Source: Calliopsis andreniformis (Eukaryota > Arthropoda > Insecta > Hymenoptera > Andrenidae). From it: a DNA stretch of 64,000 bases. Within the stretch, counting starts at the first letter, position 1. Every line of letters starts with the position of its first letter. Below are positions 22,201 through 34,560 of this stretch, piece after piece. Location: positions 9,548,001 through 9,612,000 of the forward strand of contig NC_135073.1 in NCBI RefSeq assembly GCF_051401765.1, in the 5' to 3' direction. The notes below the pieces were generated by a model that saw only the letters and a program-made list of their open reading frames with translations, was not told the DNA's origin and ran no database searches. Made by a program: the position numbers and the translations under genes.

Positions 22201-25200
22201 GGACCGGTTCCCTCGTAAAACGATTCCCTTACATTAATTTTTTATTCGCGCTCTTTCACACTGTCGGGCTGTATCGATCCGAAGCGGGGTACAATGAAAT
22301 TCATTAAAGCAAATTAGCGAATAAATGTGCAAGGTGACAGGAAGCAAAAATCTTTAGGAAGAGAAAAAGGAGAAAATGCTCTCGTATATCTTTTAGCTGC
22401 AGCTGGAGCAAAATCAACTACTTAACCGAGGCCACTTTTGTAACCATAAATCACAACGAGTAGAAGTTCTGCTGGGACTGAAAGGTTGCAACGATATTTC
22501 AATGAACAGACACAGGACATTCTCTGAACTTATCCTTCGGCTTAAAATTATTTTATCGTTCAGCTAGTACCAAGATATGGCGTGTTACGAGCGATTATGT
22601 AGACTAGGAACGCCGTAACACATTACGCTTATCACCGGCACTTTATCAGCATAAACAAAAGATGTATGCATTACAATACCGCTGCACGACAGTTGAGCTT
22701 ATTTCGAGACGATAATTGATAATACGTGGGCAGACGTCATCCAGAGAAACAGTCGACGACTGGTCGAGCCTTGAGAACGAAAGTCCACCGCAATTATGTA
22801 ATTTATGAAAGAATATTTTCCATACGAACCATTTCTGCTTCATTGTTACGCTATAGCTGGAACGAGTAGTCGCTCGCGACATTTGTCTCTACAGCTGTAG
22901 ACAATCGTTTCGCTCGTGTAACCGCGCATTACAGACTCGTTAGTTCCCTTTAAAGGATATTTATGCGGCAAACTCTCGCGGATGGCATAGGTCACCGATT
23001 TATCTGCTCGTAAAGGGGAATATGACGTTCTGTGAACGCGTCTTTATAGATATGCTAATTAATATCGACTGTTATGTAGAATCTGCATAGAGCTACGTTA
23101 TTAATGATCGAAGGATGAAACATTTTCCTACGCACTTTGTACACTTCATAACAATCAGTACAAGAAATCCTGCACTATAATCTAGTATGTATGTAGACAA
23201 GAGTCAGATTACTTATTCATAGTACAAGCACAGAGTACTTCCTCTGTGTAGCCAGCTGAGAAGACGTCAGTGTGATCGCATAGAAGCTAGAGGGGTGTTG
23301 AGCTTGCTATAAGTAATATGTGCTAACAGGTGTGAGAAGTACCCGTGTTCCATCTTTACGTATCTCTCTGGGTAGCCAATCACACATGCTAATATCTTCT
23401 GAACTCCCGAAAGTAGATACATTTGGTAAACAAACCCAAAAGCTCACCCAAGGCCTTACAGAATCCACTCGTCCACCTGGTAGATCAAGCTGCTCACGCG
23501 AGATCTGCATTCGAAACAAGGTTACATCAACACGAGCCAGGTCTGTGAATCGCAGCGGTGACTATGCAAATCGATGACACACGTCTCTGGTTCTCCGTTA
23601 AATAAAAGGACTGGGGGGACGAAAAGAACATCGCAGGCTGGCAGGCACTCAGATAAAATTTGCTAGCAGAAAACAGAGACCCTCAAGGCTACCTAGTTTC
23701 GCCAGCGTGCAACAGCCAGCCAGTCGGTCGCTTCTCTAAATGTGCGCCCGACACGACCAGCAGAAACAGACGGACACGTCCAGCGACGTGTTGCATACGG
23801 ACGGTGCATAAACGTTGCGCAGGTATGCGGACGTGTGCATAAGCAAAAGAGGCTGTCTATGAAGGGGAGACGTTAACTACCGCATGGAAAACATCGTTAA
23901 ACCGGTTCGATGGCATCGAGAGAACATTTTCTCGAATGGAAATCACCGTTCGTTCCGCTGCTTGGGCGCGTTATGAGGAAAACGAAGAGCGTGCGCTGTT
24001 GGGCGGAGAGGACACGCTGGTTTGGTAAGAAGAACGTAAACAATGACCATGGGATGATCGCAGAGAGAGAGGGGACCGCGAGTTTCGAGAGGTTTGGGGA
24101 TAGTTGGGGGGCTGAAGTTGAAGGATTGAGATCTTGGTGGAGGATGGCATTCAGATTCATAGGTGTCAATATTGACATGTAACAGGTGACGATAGATAAA
24201 GGTACATATGAATGAAGTGAGAGGAGTAGGCAAGAACATGTTCATTTTACTCTCTTTTATACTCTGCTTCAGGAAAAAATGTAATCTTCATGTTCTTAGT
24301 CTTCTTTTGGAGCAAATTTGAGTACAGGATTCTGGAATAGCAACTATTGAACTATCCATACCTCTTTGTATCTAAATGTCCAAGAACACAGAAGTCCTAA
24401 TGCCCAGAACTTGAACTATTATTCAAACTCCTCCAAAAAGCATTCGTATATTCCTCTAAAAGAGAGGAAGCCCCTATATCAAAACCGTACATCCATCCAA
24501 AGTCGTGATGAAATCGTTGCAGGAAATATTTCGACTAAAACAGGGAGCAGTACTGAGGATTTCCAGAAATAGAGGTACAGCTATACCCATGAAGAGAGAC
24601 AGGGGAAAGCTGGAGTACATTTTCCGTCGTCGAGTTCTCTACCATGGAGCAAGGAGTTCCACGAAACGAGGCGATAAAGCATTTACGTATGGTTCCCTCT
24701 GGATCGTCGCCGGGACTTTTCTCCACCCACTTCGAAATGGGTTAACGAGCTGGCTTGGCTACCCTCGAAAGTATGCGTGGCCCATAAAGAACCCCTTTTA
24801 TGCACGGACTCGAAGCGTTTCGGTGACGGTATGCGCGACAGATAAAAGCGCGAACGACGAAATCGCGTATCTTTTCTCTGCTCTTCTCGACAGGATACTG
24901 TTTACGACGCGTCTTCATCCCTCTTTCTCCGTTCGGTTTCTCACCGTTCGGCTCGGTGTCTTTTCGAGCAGTGACCGAAAAATAAATAGTAATAAACCTA
25001 GCCGGTTCTTTTCATTCGCCACGGAGACACGTCCCTTGAATTGAGTGAGATTTCGAGAATGAATTACGACGTGTTTAAGCCGAATGATTGGTTCTCGGGA
25101 GACCGTAAGGAGCCCCCTGATAGCTCGAGATTTACTTCAAACAGAATTTTATCGGCACTTCAGACACCAGATAGCGCTAATCGGTTATAAAACCAGACAG

Positions 25201-25250
25201 TTTAAGCTTTCGTAATCCAAGGCAGGCTACCTGCCTTCGTTCTGGCTCCA
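19241..25250. other. Mixed non-coding DNA
   Basis: Alternating AT-rich stretches and moderate GC patches (19600-19820, 20440-20700, 21480-21660, 23640-24180, 24570-25040). The longest frame, 24505-25044 plus (179 codons, ATG inside), has no recognisable domain and a shorter antisense frame. TCTACAGCTGTAGA near 22890 is a 14-base palindrome of a size expected by chance. Confidence 0.4.
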
Positions 25251-26090
25251 AATTTTAATTTTAATTCTTCAACTACAGCCTTCGTTCGCTGTTCTTACAA
25301 TAAAAGGCAGGAATCGTGATGAACATATAACAACCAAATATTTCATGGATTTATAGACGTTTTTCAATATAACAAAGCTATTGTTAGATATAAATTGCTT
25401 ACTATCCATATGTGACTCTACATACGTTGACGCGTAGAATTCCATTTCGTCTTCTGCGCAAGACAAGGGACTCATCTTTATGCTCCTTCTCTTTTCTTTA
25501 TCTTTTGAGTTGTGGTTAGAGGTGCGCCGATGTCTGACCAGTGCATGTCACACAGTTTTTCGTCTGAGCGGCTTCAATCCGCCAGCAGGGTTATCTCTAC
25601 CAGCTTTTGAAGATACAGATCCCTGACGAGTGTCCCAAACTCGTTAAGAATCTTCACTCAAGGTAGAAAACATGGAACTAGTCAAGTGTTCGAACAATTC
25701 AGAAGACTCCTTGTACGTCGTTATCTACTAACTTATAGCTGACTGTTGATCTTTATCTATCCACTTTATCTTCCTCGAAATTAGGTGCATCAAAATTAGT
25801 TTAGGTTTTGAAAACTATTTTATTTACCTACTTTGAATAACTTTTGCTACTGGTAAATTCCTAGTAGCAATACGAATATTTTTTATACCAATTTCAGACC
25901 AATGCAGTTCAGTACTGAAATTGGAATATTTGAAGGAACAGGAAATGCACTCTAAAGGAGGTTTCTACCGATAAGAACTTTGAAGCTCTTGAAAGCCTCG
26001 AGAATTTGAACGAAAGTAAGAGATAAATAATGAAGAATCTTAATCCCTGTAAAAGAAAGGCTCGAGAGACCCAAAGTCCTTCCAGGAACA
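25251..26090. other. AT-rich non-coding DNA
   Basis: No supported feature. Confidence 0.5.
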
Positions 26091-26753
26091 AGTTCCCAGC
26101 GACAAAAGCAACCCCTTGGCGCGTTTCCCGGCTTTCTAGAAACCGTTCCCAGGGTCGTGAAAGAAGGAAAGCAGCGAGCTCATCCGGCGAAAGGGCACGT
26201 CCCTGGGTCGGGACGGAGCATCGGCGCGCATTTTAATATCGTTTTGTTGTCGGCTGTCCGCTGGCAGTGCGTCACCGAGTCACACCCTAGCGCGGCCTAG
26301 CGTCTCTTAAGACGCGCGCTAAGTCCTGGCCACGAATTATTTATTGACGCTCGGGCCGATAAATTATTTCCGGCACGACGCGCATCGAGAAGCAGCGGCG
26401 GGCATCCCTCTTCTAAACGGCGCCATCGTGTTCCCGCAGACAATTTCTGCGTGACAAAGTGTCGTGGCTGCCACACGTTCACCTTGTCGCCGATCCCTGC
26501 CTTCAAGTATTGTTCACGGTGTGCTCCCGCCGATCTCTTGTCGTCTCGGTCCCAGCTGATTTCGTCCTATTGTCTCGTGCTCTGGAATTAATAAAGCCTG
26601 CTGAAAAGTGAACCCCGCGCTGCGATAAATTACATGGTCAGCTTCGACGCGGTCGCGAGAACTGCATTGGTTCTTGTTCGAGGGCGCGCGATGACTCAGG
26701 TTGCCAGGTTGCTCTTCAGTCACTCCTACGGTGAACGTTGTTTCGTTTTGAAA
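26091..26753. other. CpG-rich island upstream of a possible plus-strand start
   Basis: GC-rich with many CpGs and no TATA box. It ends where the candidate first exon at 26754 begins, the arrangement expected of a TATA-less promoter. Frames on both strands are open and not meaningful. Confidence 0.35.
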
Positions 26754-26814
26754 TCAGTCGACGATAACCTTCGTTGTTGTGAGTGAAACGTTGTTGTAAC
26801 TGATTTAATTTACG
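26754..26814 (+). other. Possible untranslated first exon
   Basis: TCAGT at 26754-26758 is a perfect arthropod initiator core at the downstream edge of a CpG-rich island. About 60 bases later TTTACG|GTGAGT gives a donor-like site at 26815, and a second one, GAG|GTAAGT, occurs near 26892. No ATG-led frame lies between, so it would be a leader exon of a gene whose coding exons lie further right, possibly outside the window. A chance combination is not excluded. Confidence 0.2.
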
Positions 26815-26820
26815 GTGAGT

Positions 26821-29800
26821 GGAGTGAATATTTTTGAAAACTGTGTTGTGTAGAAAGAGATTTGTGAACGTGTGTCTGAAATGCTATAGAGGTAAGTTTG
26901 CCCTTTCAGGTGATTAATGATTTTATTAATAAATGGTCATTAGGTACTTGTACTTCTGCGCCAGTCTGTTATTTTCGTGGAATTGGTTTTAGGTAACACG
27001 TTGAAAGTTCTTTCCTGTTTGATAATGTATCCATTAAGGATACGTATTTCAGATGGGCTTTCTGAGATATCTGTCCTTGTGCCTATCTCTGCGTCCTGTC
27101 GAACAGCTGATACAATATCTAAGAGAACCTACCTTGCAGGACGTAGGGAAAGTTGCATGTAGAGAGAGATCATATTTCGAGAATATATTGTCCCTTCTTA
27201 TTAAAAAAGATTGTCTCCCCCATGATTCTACATTTACAACACGAAGTATTTAAGAAACTTATATTTGTATCGACTGAAACTTCAACCCTACTCAAAATTC
27301 TTTGCAAAGAGACACAAAGAAAAAGAGTATTCCAACTTGTAACTTATTTTCTCGTGAAGTCTCAATAATAAAACTCACATATCAATGGGAAGTACCAGTT
27401 GCCTTCATAATACATGTTTCAATGCTAATACTTCTATACTCTCGGGTTCGATTATTCTGAAGTCGAGTTTCTGCGCTGAATGGAATTTCAGTTAAGAATA
27501 AATCACTGTTTTCGAATACATATCGTGGACGATTGTTTCGAAATGCTGAAAAGGGCGGCATGCAGCCAGGAAGTCGAGGAACATGGTGTCTCACAAAAGG
27601 CTTATTGTGAGGTGCGCACGTGGGGTTGGTCAGGGAGGTCACTCTTTGAGGGTTGGTGCTTGAAGTTATGCGAGGGGATCGACTAGAAAACAGTTCCTTC
27701 CACCGAGAAAGGGATCATTATAATATGATAAAAACGAACGACTTACGTATTACTCGCTCGTAAACACAGCACCGCGAAGCTGTAAAACGTCCAATGGACT
27801 AAATATATAGGGTCCTTTTCCTGACGCGAGAACCCTGGCTCTTGTTTCTTAGATTGTACGTTGAGTGCATAAAACAGTGTTTGTCGTGAGTATGATATGG
27901 TTAACTTTATTTTCGTGTATCAAAAGCTTTTGTCTGACTTTTTTCTGACGTTAGAGCCACGTAATAGAAACAATGGGAATAAGAGAAAATTGTTTCTACA
28001 ATAAACTATTGAATATTAATTTATAACAGGTCAAAGAGTGACTCGTTTAATTTTATAATGGAAAATGTTCTATTCTTCGTATTCGCATTTTGAAAGTCTG
28101 AATAATTTTTGTTTCTGTCAGAGAAATTTTAAAGATAGTAGTGGGGTAGGTAAACATTGTCGCAGTCCTGGAATTGAAAAGACTTCTTGCCTGTAAGGAT
28201 GAGACGTCAACGGTATTCAGTTCTGTAGATTATGCGAATGGAAATAGATGCTTCACCCTTGGAACGTGCCTCTTCAAATATTTAGCTTCAGTCGGAACCC
28301 CTCTAAGCAGATACTGGATATCCAAATAAGAGAAAGAAGATCCTCGTGATTTCAAATACATACGTGAAATGCCAGTCGCTGATATATTTTTACTGATCAC
28401 AATTGCAAAGGAAATATAAATATTTCAACCAAGTTTGCATTACCTTAAATTCTATTCTAAACTTTTACCTTCGATTTTAGGGATCCTTAAATGTTCTATT
28501 TATTTGGAAAATTTAGTTTCCGAGAATTTTAATGGTTCATCGTAAAACTTAACACGGAAGTGTCAATATTTCGACAATATGCAACAGATGCATTTCGAAA
28601 TAAAATCTAAATGGAGGACGCGTGAGATGGAGCACGATAAACATTAGTCTAATAATAATCCAGATAAATTTGGATCTAGATCTGGCTGTTAGTTCCATTC
28701 CCTTCGTTTACCAATCTGCCGTTTACAAACCGTCAAGCTGCAGACGGTATAAATCATCAACGCTTCCGACCGCGAGAGAATCGTTGCACTGCACGTTCAC
28801 CTAAGAAAAAGTATGTTACGGAAGAGAATTCGATTACAATGCTTTTTTATCTCTTATGTAACAGATAACTGTGTGTGCTCGAGATAGGTGTAAAAAGAAT
28901 CGTAATTCCAAAGCTAATCTGGTGTTTGTTTATTTAGAACGAGCATGCATCAGTACATCACTGTGCTAGTGACTTCAATTCGCAATTTTTTTTATACATC
29001 ATTATATATTTCGGAAATCGTACAATTGTGGAACACTGAAATTTTATAAAATTTGTTGATTCTGAGTGTTTAAATTGTGAAACCACCAACAAAATCTCAT
29101 GCAGATAAAATTACTGATAGGTTTAGGCACCAAACTTCCCATCGAACCTCTACAAAATTTCTAAAAGCAACAAAACTTGGGCTTCACCGAAACCCAAAAA
29201 TAAAGTAACATATTTAAGAGAGACTTAATGCACCTGTTCCAGGGAACTCGTGTTTTAGCAAACCCGAGTCCCTAAAGATTCTCGAATCTAAATGGAATGT
29301 GCCAGACCCAAGGTTGCTGAGATTTCAAAAAGAAAACAGACATCTATTCCAGTCGTGGCAACAATACGAACGAATGGAGTTTCGACGATTCTTCAAAGCC
29401 TATCGAAGAATAAAGGGGTCCCGAAGGAGAGTGGAATTCATAATTCATTATACGAAGAAACTCGCGCCTTCTGTCTGCGAAAATTTATGTTCGAACGAGT
29501 CGGAAATTCAGACAAGGGCGCCCGCTTGAAAATACGAGGAGCTCGACGTGCTGGGGTTCTTTAAATCGATATCGAACGAAGGTATGGGACGAAATAAGGA
29601 AAAATAAAATTGGAACCGTTTTCAAGGATCGAGATGGACTGTGGACACGCTCTCAACAGCTTGTAACGCCCTGAAGGTGGGAAGGGGTGAGTTCCATCTC
29701 CTCTTGTATCCTTTTGAGAGATGAAACAATTCTCCACGTTTGTTTTTTGGCATACCGACAGATGTTGACGATTGCTGCAAAAATGGCACCTTTCGTGAAA

Positions 29801-29926
29801 GTACAAAATACTTAAACTATGAGTTTTTCAGAGTAACAAGGGTAAACTGAGTTAAGACTTTTTTGAGACGTACTGTATTGAATAGTACTGAAGCTAATCT
29901 TTACATTTTTGCAATTATCACATATT
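26821..29926. other. Mostly AT-rich non-coding DNA
   Basis: No gene recognised. Overlapping plus-strand frames at 29292-29564 and 29299-29529 are basic and unsupported. Confidence 0.4.
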
Positions 29927-29943
29927 AAAAAAAAAAAAAAAAA
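29927..29943. repeat. Poly(A) tract, 17 A
   Basis: Seventeen uninterrupted A residues after CATATT. No element body or target duplication recognised around it. Confidence 0.9.
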
Positions 29944-30900
29944 CAAAATATAAGGAACAGGATGAGATTAAAGTAATTCTAATTATTGTTCTTTAAAAAA
30001 ACGCTATTTTCTGTAGTACCTAAAATACTGACAAACAAGAACGTAATAATAGAACTAAAACATTGAAGTTAAAATATTGTCAAGGGTACAGGATCCTAAA
30101 ACAATTCAATACACTAAGGCCAAACACAAAACCGAGTAACCAACAGATCAATAACTGAAAAGTCGATGTGAAATATTCGTACGACACCTTGGAGCAGTTC
30201 GTGATCAATGTACCCTTACGATTTATCCTGGGGAACCTTAAATCGAAGACATTAAGAGACACCGCGGACAGGATTAACAGCATTGCGATAAATTACTATA
30301 GCTGCACTCGACAATGCTACGACCAGCGCGTGATTCATTGCTGCTTCGTGACAATGGTGGATACTTTAACGATGCAACAAATTCTCGAGGAGTACAATTA
30401 ATGCCTTCCTCTTGTTCTTTCCTCCCCCTCTCAATCTTTTTCCTTCTACTCCAATTCGTTTCCCGACGTCTCGAATATCGTCGGTGCGAATTCTATCATG
30501 ACTCGCGTTCCACGAGGTCTCATTCGCCCACAGTGGGAACGACGATGTTTTCACCACACGAGTTTTCCATGGCACATACCGTGAAGCCCAATTTACGGAG
30601 ATTAGAAACTTCTTCGCGGAAGAACGCTAATAGAAAACGAGCCATCCAACGTCGAGCACCTTTTCTCTCACGCTGTTACACAGGAAGCTGCGGTTTGCCT
30701 CGTACGTTTCGCGTATTGTGCAAATTGTACACCACTGCGAGCGACATTGAATTGGTAAACTAGAATCTTGGAAAGAAGACTTACCGAAGGAAACCAGAAG
30801 TTGATGAGCTAAAAGTATGAAGCACGAGGGCAAAAAATGGTATCAAAATCCTGCATCTATCATATGAGATTATCCAGTGTACGCTCAAATGTTTCGTGGG
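29944..30900. other. Non-coding DNA, no gene seen
   Basis: A 149-codon plus-strand frame (30314-30763) is overlapped by minus-strand frames at 30366-30575 and 30627-30833 and is not supported. Confidence 0.4.
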
Positions 30901-31400
30901 TGATAAATTACGATCGAAGGGTTAAACGAGGGATCAGTCGAGGGGGATGAAACGATTCAAAGGGGGCCAAGGAAATTATGATAAATGCGAGTCGCGGGAA
31001 ATTTTTAAATACTTCCGCAGCGTGGACCTCTTTGTCGTCTCGTTAAGATGTCCTCGGGGGAGATGAGAGCCGATTATTCGGCGCCCCGAGATCTCGAGTG
31101 CGTGTCAAATCGATTGGCACGCTCGACCCATGATCCGGGTACCTCGTTAGCCACGAATACCTATCGATATATTATCACGCGACAGGCGTCTTCGTATCGT
31201 TATATTCTCCCGCCGAGCTTTTTCCCTCACGACGCCTCGCTCAAGCTCGGAAAGAAACGTCGGTCTATTGTTTTGTCACGCGACGCTCGTCCATGCAGAT
31301 GCAACTTTCGAACGGTGCAGTTTCTTCGCGGCAAGTTGGGTCAACGACGTCATCAATCCCGTTATTACGGCTCCATTTGTTACTCGATGAATGAACAGTG
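30901..31400. promoter_or_regulatory. CpG-rich patch with a DRE-type TATCGATA
   Basis: GC-rich interval with TATCGATA at 31162-31169, the core of the DREF-binding element found in many insect housekeeping promoters. The 118-codon plus-strand frame here opens without ATG and has no known match. The regulatory reading is inferred from motif and composition only. Confidence 0.25.
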
Positions 31401-34400
31401 GTAGGATATTAGTGGAAGGACATTTTCTTTGTATTGGTAGTCCTCCTTTTGTATCCTAAATAGGTAGAATAAATAATCCTTTGGTAACAAATGGGTGGAG
31501 TATTAAATGTATCTATCTAGTAAATTAGATTCTCTTCCTGGGAACAAGAAATTTTTGTATTATTCAACTTATGCATTGCTAAACTTGAACAACCTCAATT
31601 TTTACATTTCAATTTAAAATTAGTCACTCAGCAATGACCTCCATGTGTCACATGTACTCCCATTTTTCTTACATTATTTTCATTTTCAGATATATAGAAT
31701 AGGCATCATACTACCAGTTTGCTCAAAAAAATTCTTTTAAATAATTTTTCGGTGATTGTAGCATATTTATAAATCATTTAATTTGTGCTTTTTCATGCAC
31801 AGAGATGCTGGTGTGCTTAAACTTCTCGTTCCTCCCTACATCATCAGTATTTGATGAAGTATCACAAACATTTCGACAAACTAAACTGCAAAAATGTAAA
31901 ATAGTATCAATTATAGGGCACCATTCAAGTACATACAAAGGGTTGAAAGTTCCACATCTGATTCAACATATTCGAAGCCCTCATTCCCCTACCAAACTAA
32001 AGCACTTGATCGTTTGCCATTCTCTTCTGCCAGAATCCTCGTCTGAATGCGTTCCAACGGCGCGACCGAGAAGACTATCTCAAACGAGAAAGGACGAGAG
32101 CGAGAAAGGGAGATTCGAGTAAAAGGATTCTTCTGGCCGGTCGAGCACACATCCTGATGCGTTTCGCGGAGAACAGACAAGCGGCATTGTCTTTCTCGGA
32201 CGTGACAGGGGTCACTTAGCATAAAACAACGTTGTTTGATCGTATTTAGCATATCCAGCGCCGGTAGCCTGTCTAGTCCGCATATATACTACTCGTGTAA
32301 CGCGCGCTCGACGTGCTCGTACCGTTTCCTACCGTTGACATCACAATAATGATATTAATTATGCCCGTGAGAGCGGATAAACAGCTGGAAGAGCGGCGTT
32401 TCAGCGTTTCGGACGGTTCAGACGTTTCGGGGTGTCGTTGCGAAATCAGTAACTGTTCCTTCACTTAACTTTCTGCCTTGTTACTGCTCCCGTTGTAGAG
32501 TACGAAATGGTCGAACATGAGATTGCACAGGTTTATGAAAGTTGGACATGAGGTTGCTTAACTGTGGGAAGTTTGTTAATAGTATCTCGTAGTATTTACT
32601 CAGATTACTCTAAATTGATTTATTCTAATTTAAGAGCATTTTTAACGTGTGGGATAAATAGATATAGATATTCCTCGGTCCTGAAAGCTTTAATTTAATT
32701 ATAATTTAAATAGTAATAATCGACTCATCAAGACTTGCTAATCAAGCAGAGCTAGTAAACAGATATTCACCTAGCGTATATGCATTTTAATTTTTCAACT
32801 GTATTGCAGCCAGGAGAGTGCATCAAATATTCTCATAATCAATAGAAAATAATGAAGACCTAAAGACCTTATTAGTCTTTATTTTACACTTACGTATCGT
32901 TCTTTTTACGCGTTTTCCAAGGACTCCCCGCGATCGTCTTCCTCAATTAGCGCCTTTCTGTCCCATTCTCGAGCAAATAAATCATTGGAAAAAAAGTTCA
33001 CCAGTTTCCGGCACTTCTGTGTCCTCCTTTCGCTGGCGCGCAGCGTGAAAACCGCGGATACTGCAGGAAACGCAGCGTTTCTTCAATTAGAAGGCTGCTA
33101 TTCACGTTTGTCCCTTTGGCGCGGCGGCACCGATAAGTGGCAGAATGCTCGGCTAACGAACGCACAATGTCGGCCAATTATGTTCCGCGGTAGCGCAAAT
33201 TTGCATCGCTAATCCCACGCACAAAGAATGACGGACTTCTTGCGTTCGCTTCCTCGAGCTGCCTCGACTTCCCGGCAATTCTAAACGGACATTGTGCTCG
33301 GGATACACGCCCCCTTCGTGGTGCATCGCAATAAGAAGGCCTAGATGGGAGACGTAGATTGTAACTATTCAGTACGAGGGACTCAATGTCCTGAAACATT
33401 TATCCGATACTTGTCAAATTGTTAAAACAAGCGAATGGTGAATCCTCTGAGTAATCGTGAGGTTGGAGCTGGGAGGATACTTCAGTTATTAAGAACTTGA
33501 ATCCTCTATGGATATTTTGTAAACTTGGTATGTATACGTAGTCCTGATATCATAGCTTAGGAGCATGGAAAGAGGGCTATAAAAATGACAATTTGTCGGC
33601 TGATAATTAGGAGCTTGTAGACTCTATATAATTAATCGTTAGAAGGTTGGTGCATAATAATTGAGAAGCCAGCCAATGACTGCGAGCTGATTAGGTGTCT
33701 AACTTCCACTCGTGGAGAGATAAATGGTCTTTTCGAGACTCTATATGAAAGATAAGTGTATTAATTCAGGAGAACAGAAATTAGTAACTGATTTAGGACT
33801 CAATCAGAAGAAAGTTGTAACAAAAAGAATAAGGGGACGATTCGAGTTACGTTTATTATAGTGTTTAGTACATAGGTATTATATTACCTAAATTACGAAT
33901 AAAATTTAATCTACAGCTCACGTCACTTAGAAATATATCTACTTTTTCTCATAAACTTCGTCTGCGTTTATTAGTCATTAGAAACTGTTAAAAACCACCT
34001 CACTTTTAATACCTGCTTTTAATGTCAGCCATCAAACGGGTAAAAGAAAACTACAAAGATGAAAGCATAACTCATTAGAATTACTCACGAGATATTCTGT
34101 CTCACGTTCTCACCATTTCATGATCATTTTTCCTGCTAAAGTACGCACTGAATCATTCGGTGACGCGACCGATCGCAAGAAACGCGAAAGTTCCAAAGGC
34201 TGCGGACGCAGCAGCGGCTGGAGGATGTCGTAGAGCATCGTGTCGTGGACTGTACACATTGATATCCCATTGATAACACGGTTTACCCAGATGTGGAGGA
34301 CGCACGCGGTATCGCAGCCGCGTTTTCTGTGCCTCGAGCGCGGTTCTCGCGGATGTGTATTCCAGCGGGCAGCACCTGCAAAAATAAATATCACCGTGAT

Positions 34401-34560
34401 AAATGGATTATCGGGCGACTTCCTGCCTGCGCGGGCGAAATTTGTCGTCGGTGAAAGTACGATGACAGTGGGAGAAGGAAAAATACTTTTATCTGGTTGA
34501 AAATAGCGCTCGTGTCGCATAGGAAGCGAGAGATATCGCGGCGCTCGTTTGCCAGCTCCG
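31401..34560. other. AT-rich DNA with several GC-richer patches
   Basis: GC-richer patches at 32030-32460, 32900-33340 and 34110-34560. The 136-codon minus-strand frame at 34110-34520 is antisense to an 86-codon plus-strand frame over the same bases, so neither is convincing. No repeat or RNA gene seen. Confidence 0.4.

Noticed and set aside
22885..22900. Palindrome TCTACAGCTGTAGA
   Set aside because: Fourteen-base palindromes are expected several times in 64 kb by chance.
24505..25044. 179-codon plus-strand frame with internal ATG
   Set aside because: No recognisable domain, no splice or promoter context, and mixed composition typical of GC-richer patches.
34110..34520. 136-codon minus-strand frame
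   Set aside because: Fully antisense to an 86-codon plus-strand frame, with no homology I can recognise.
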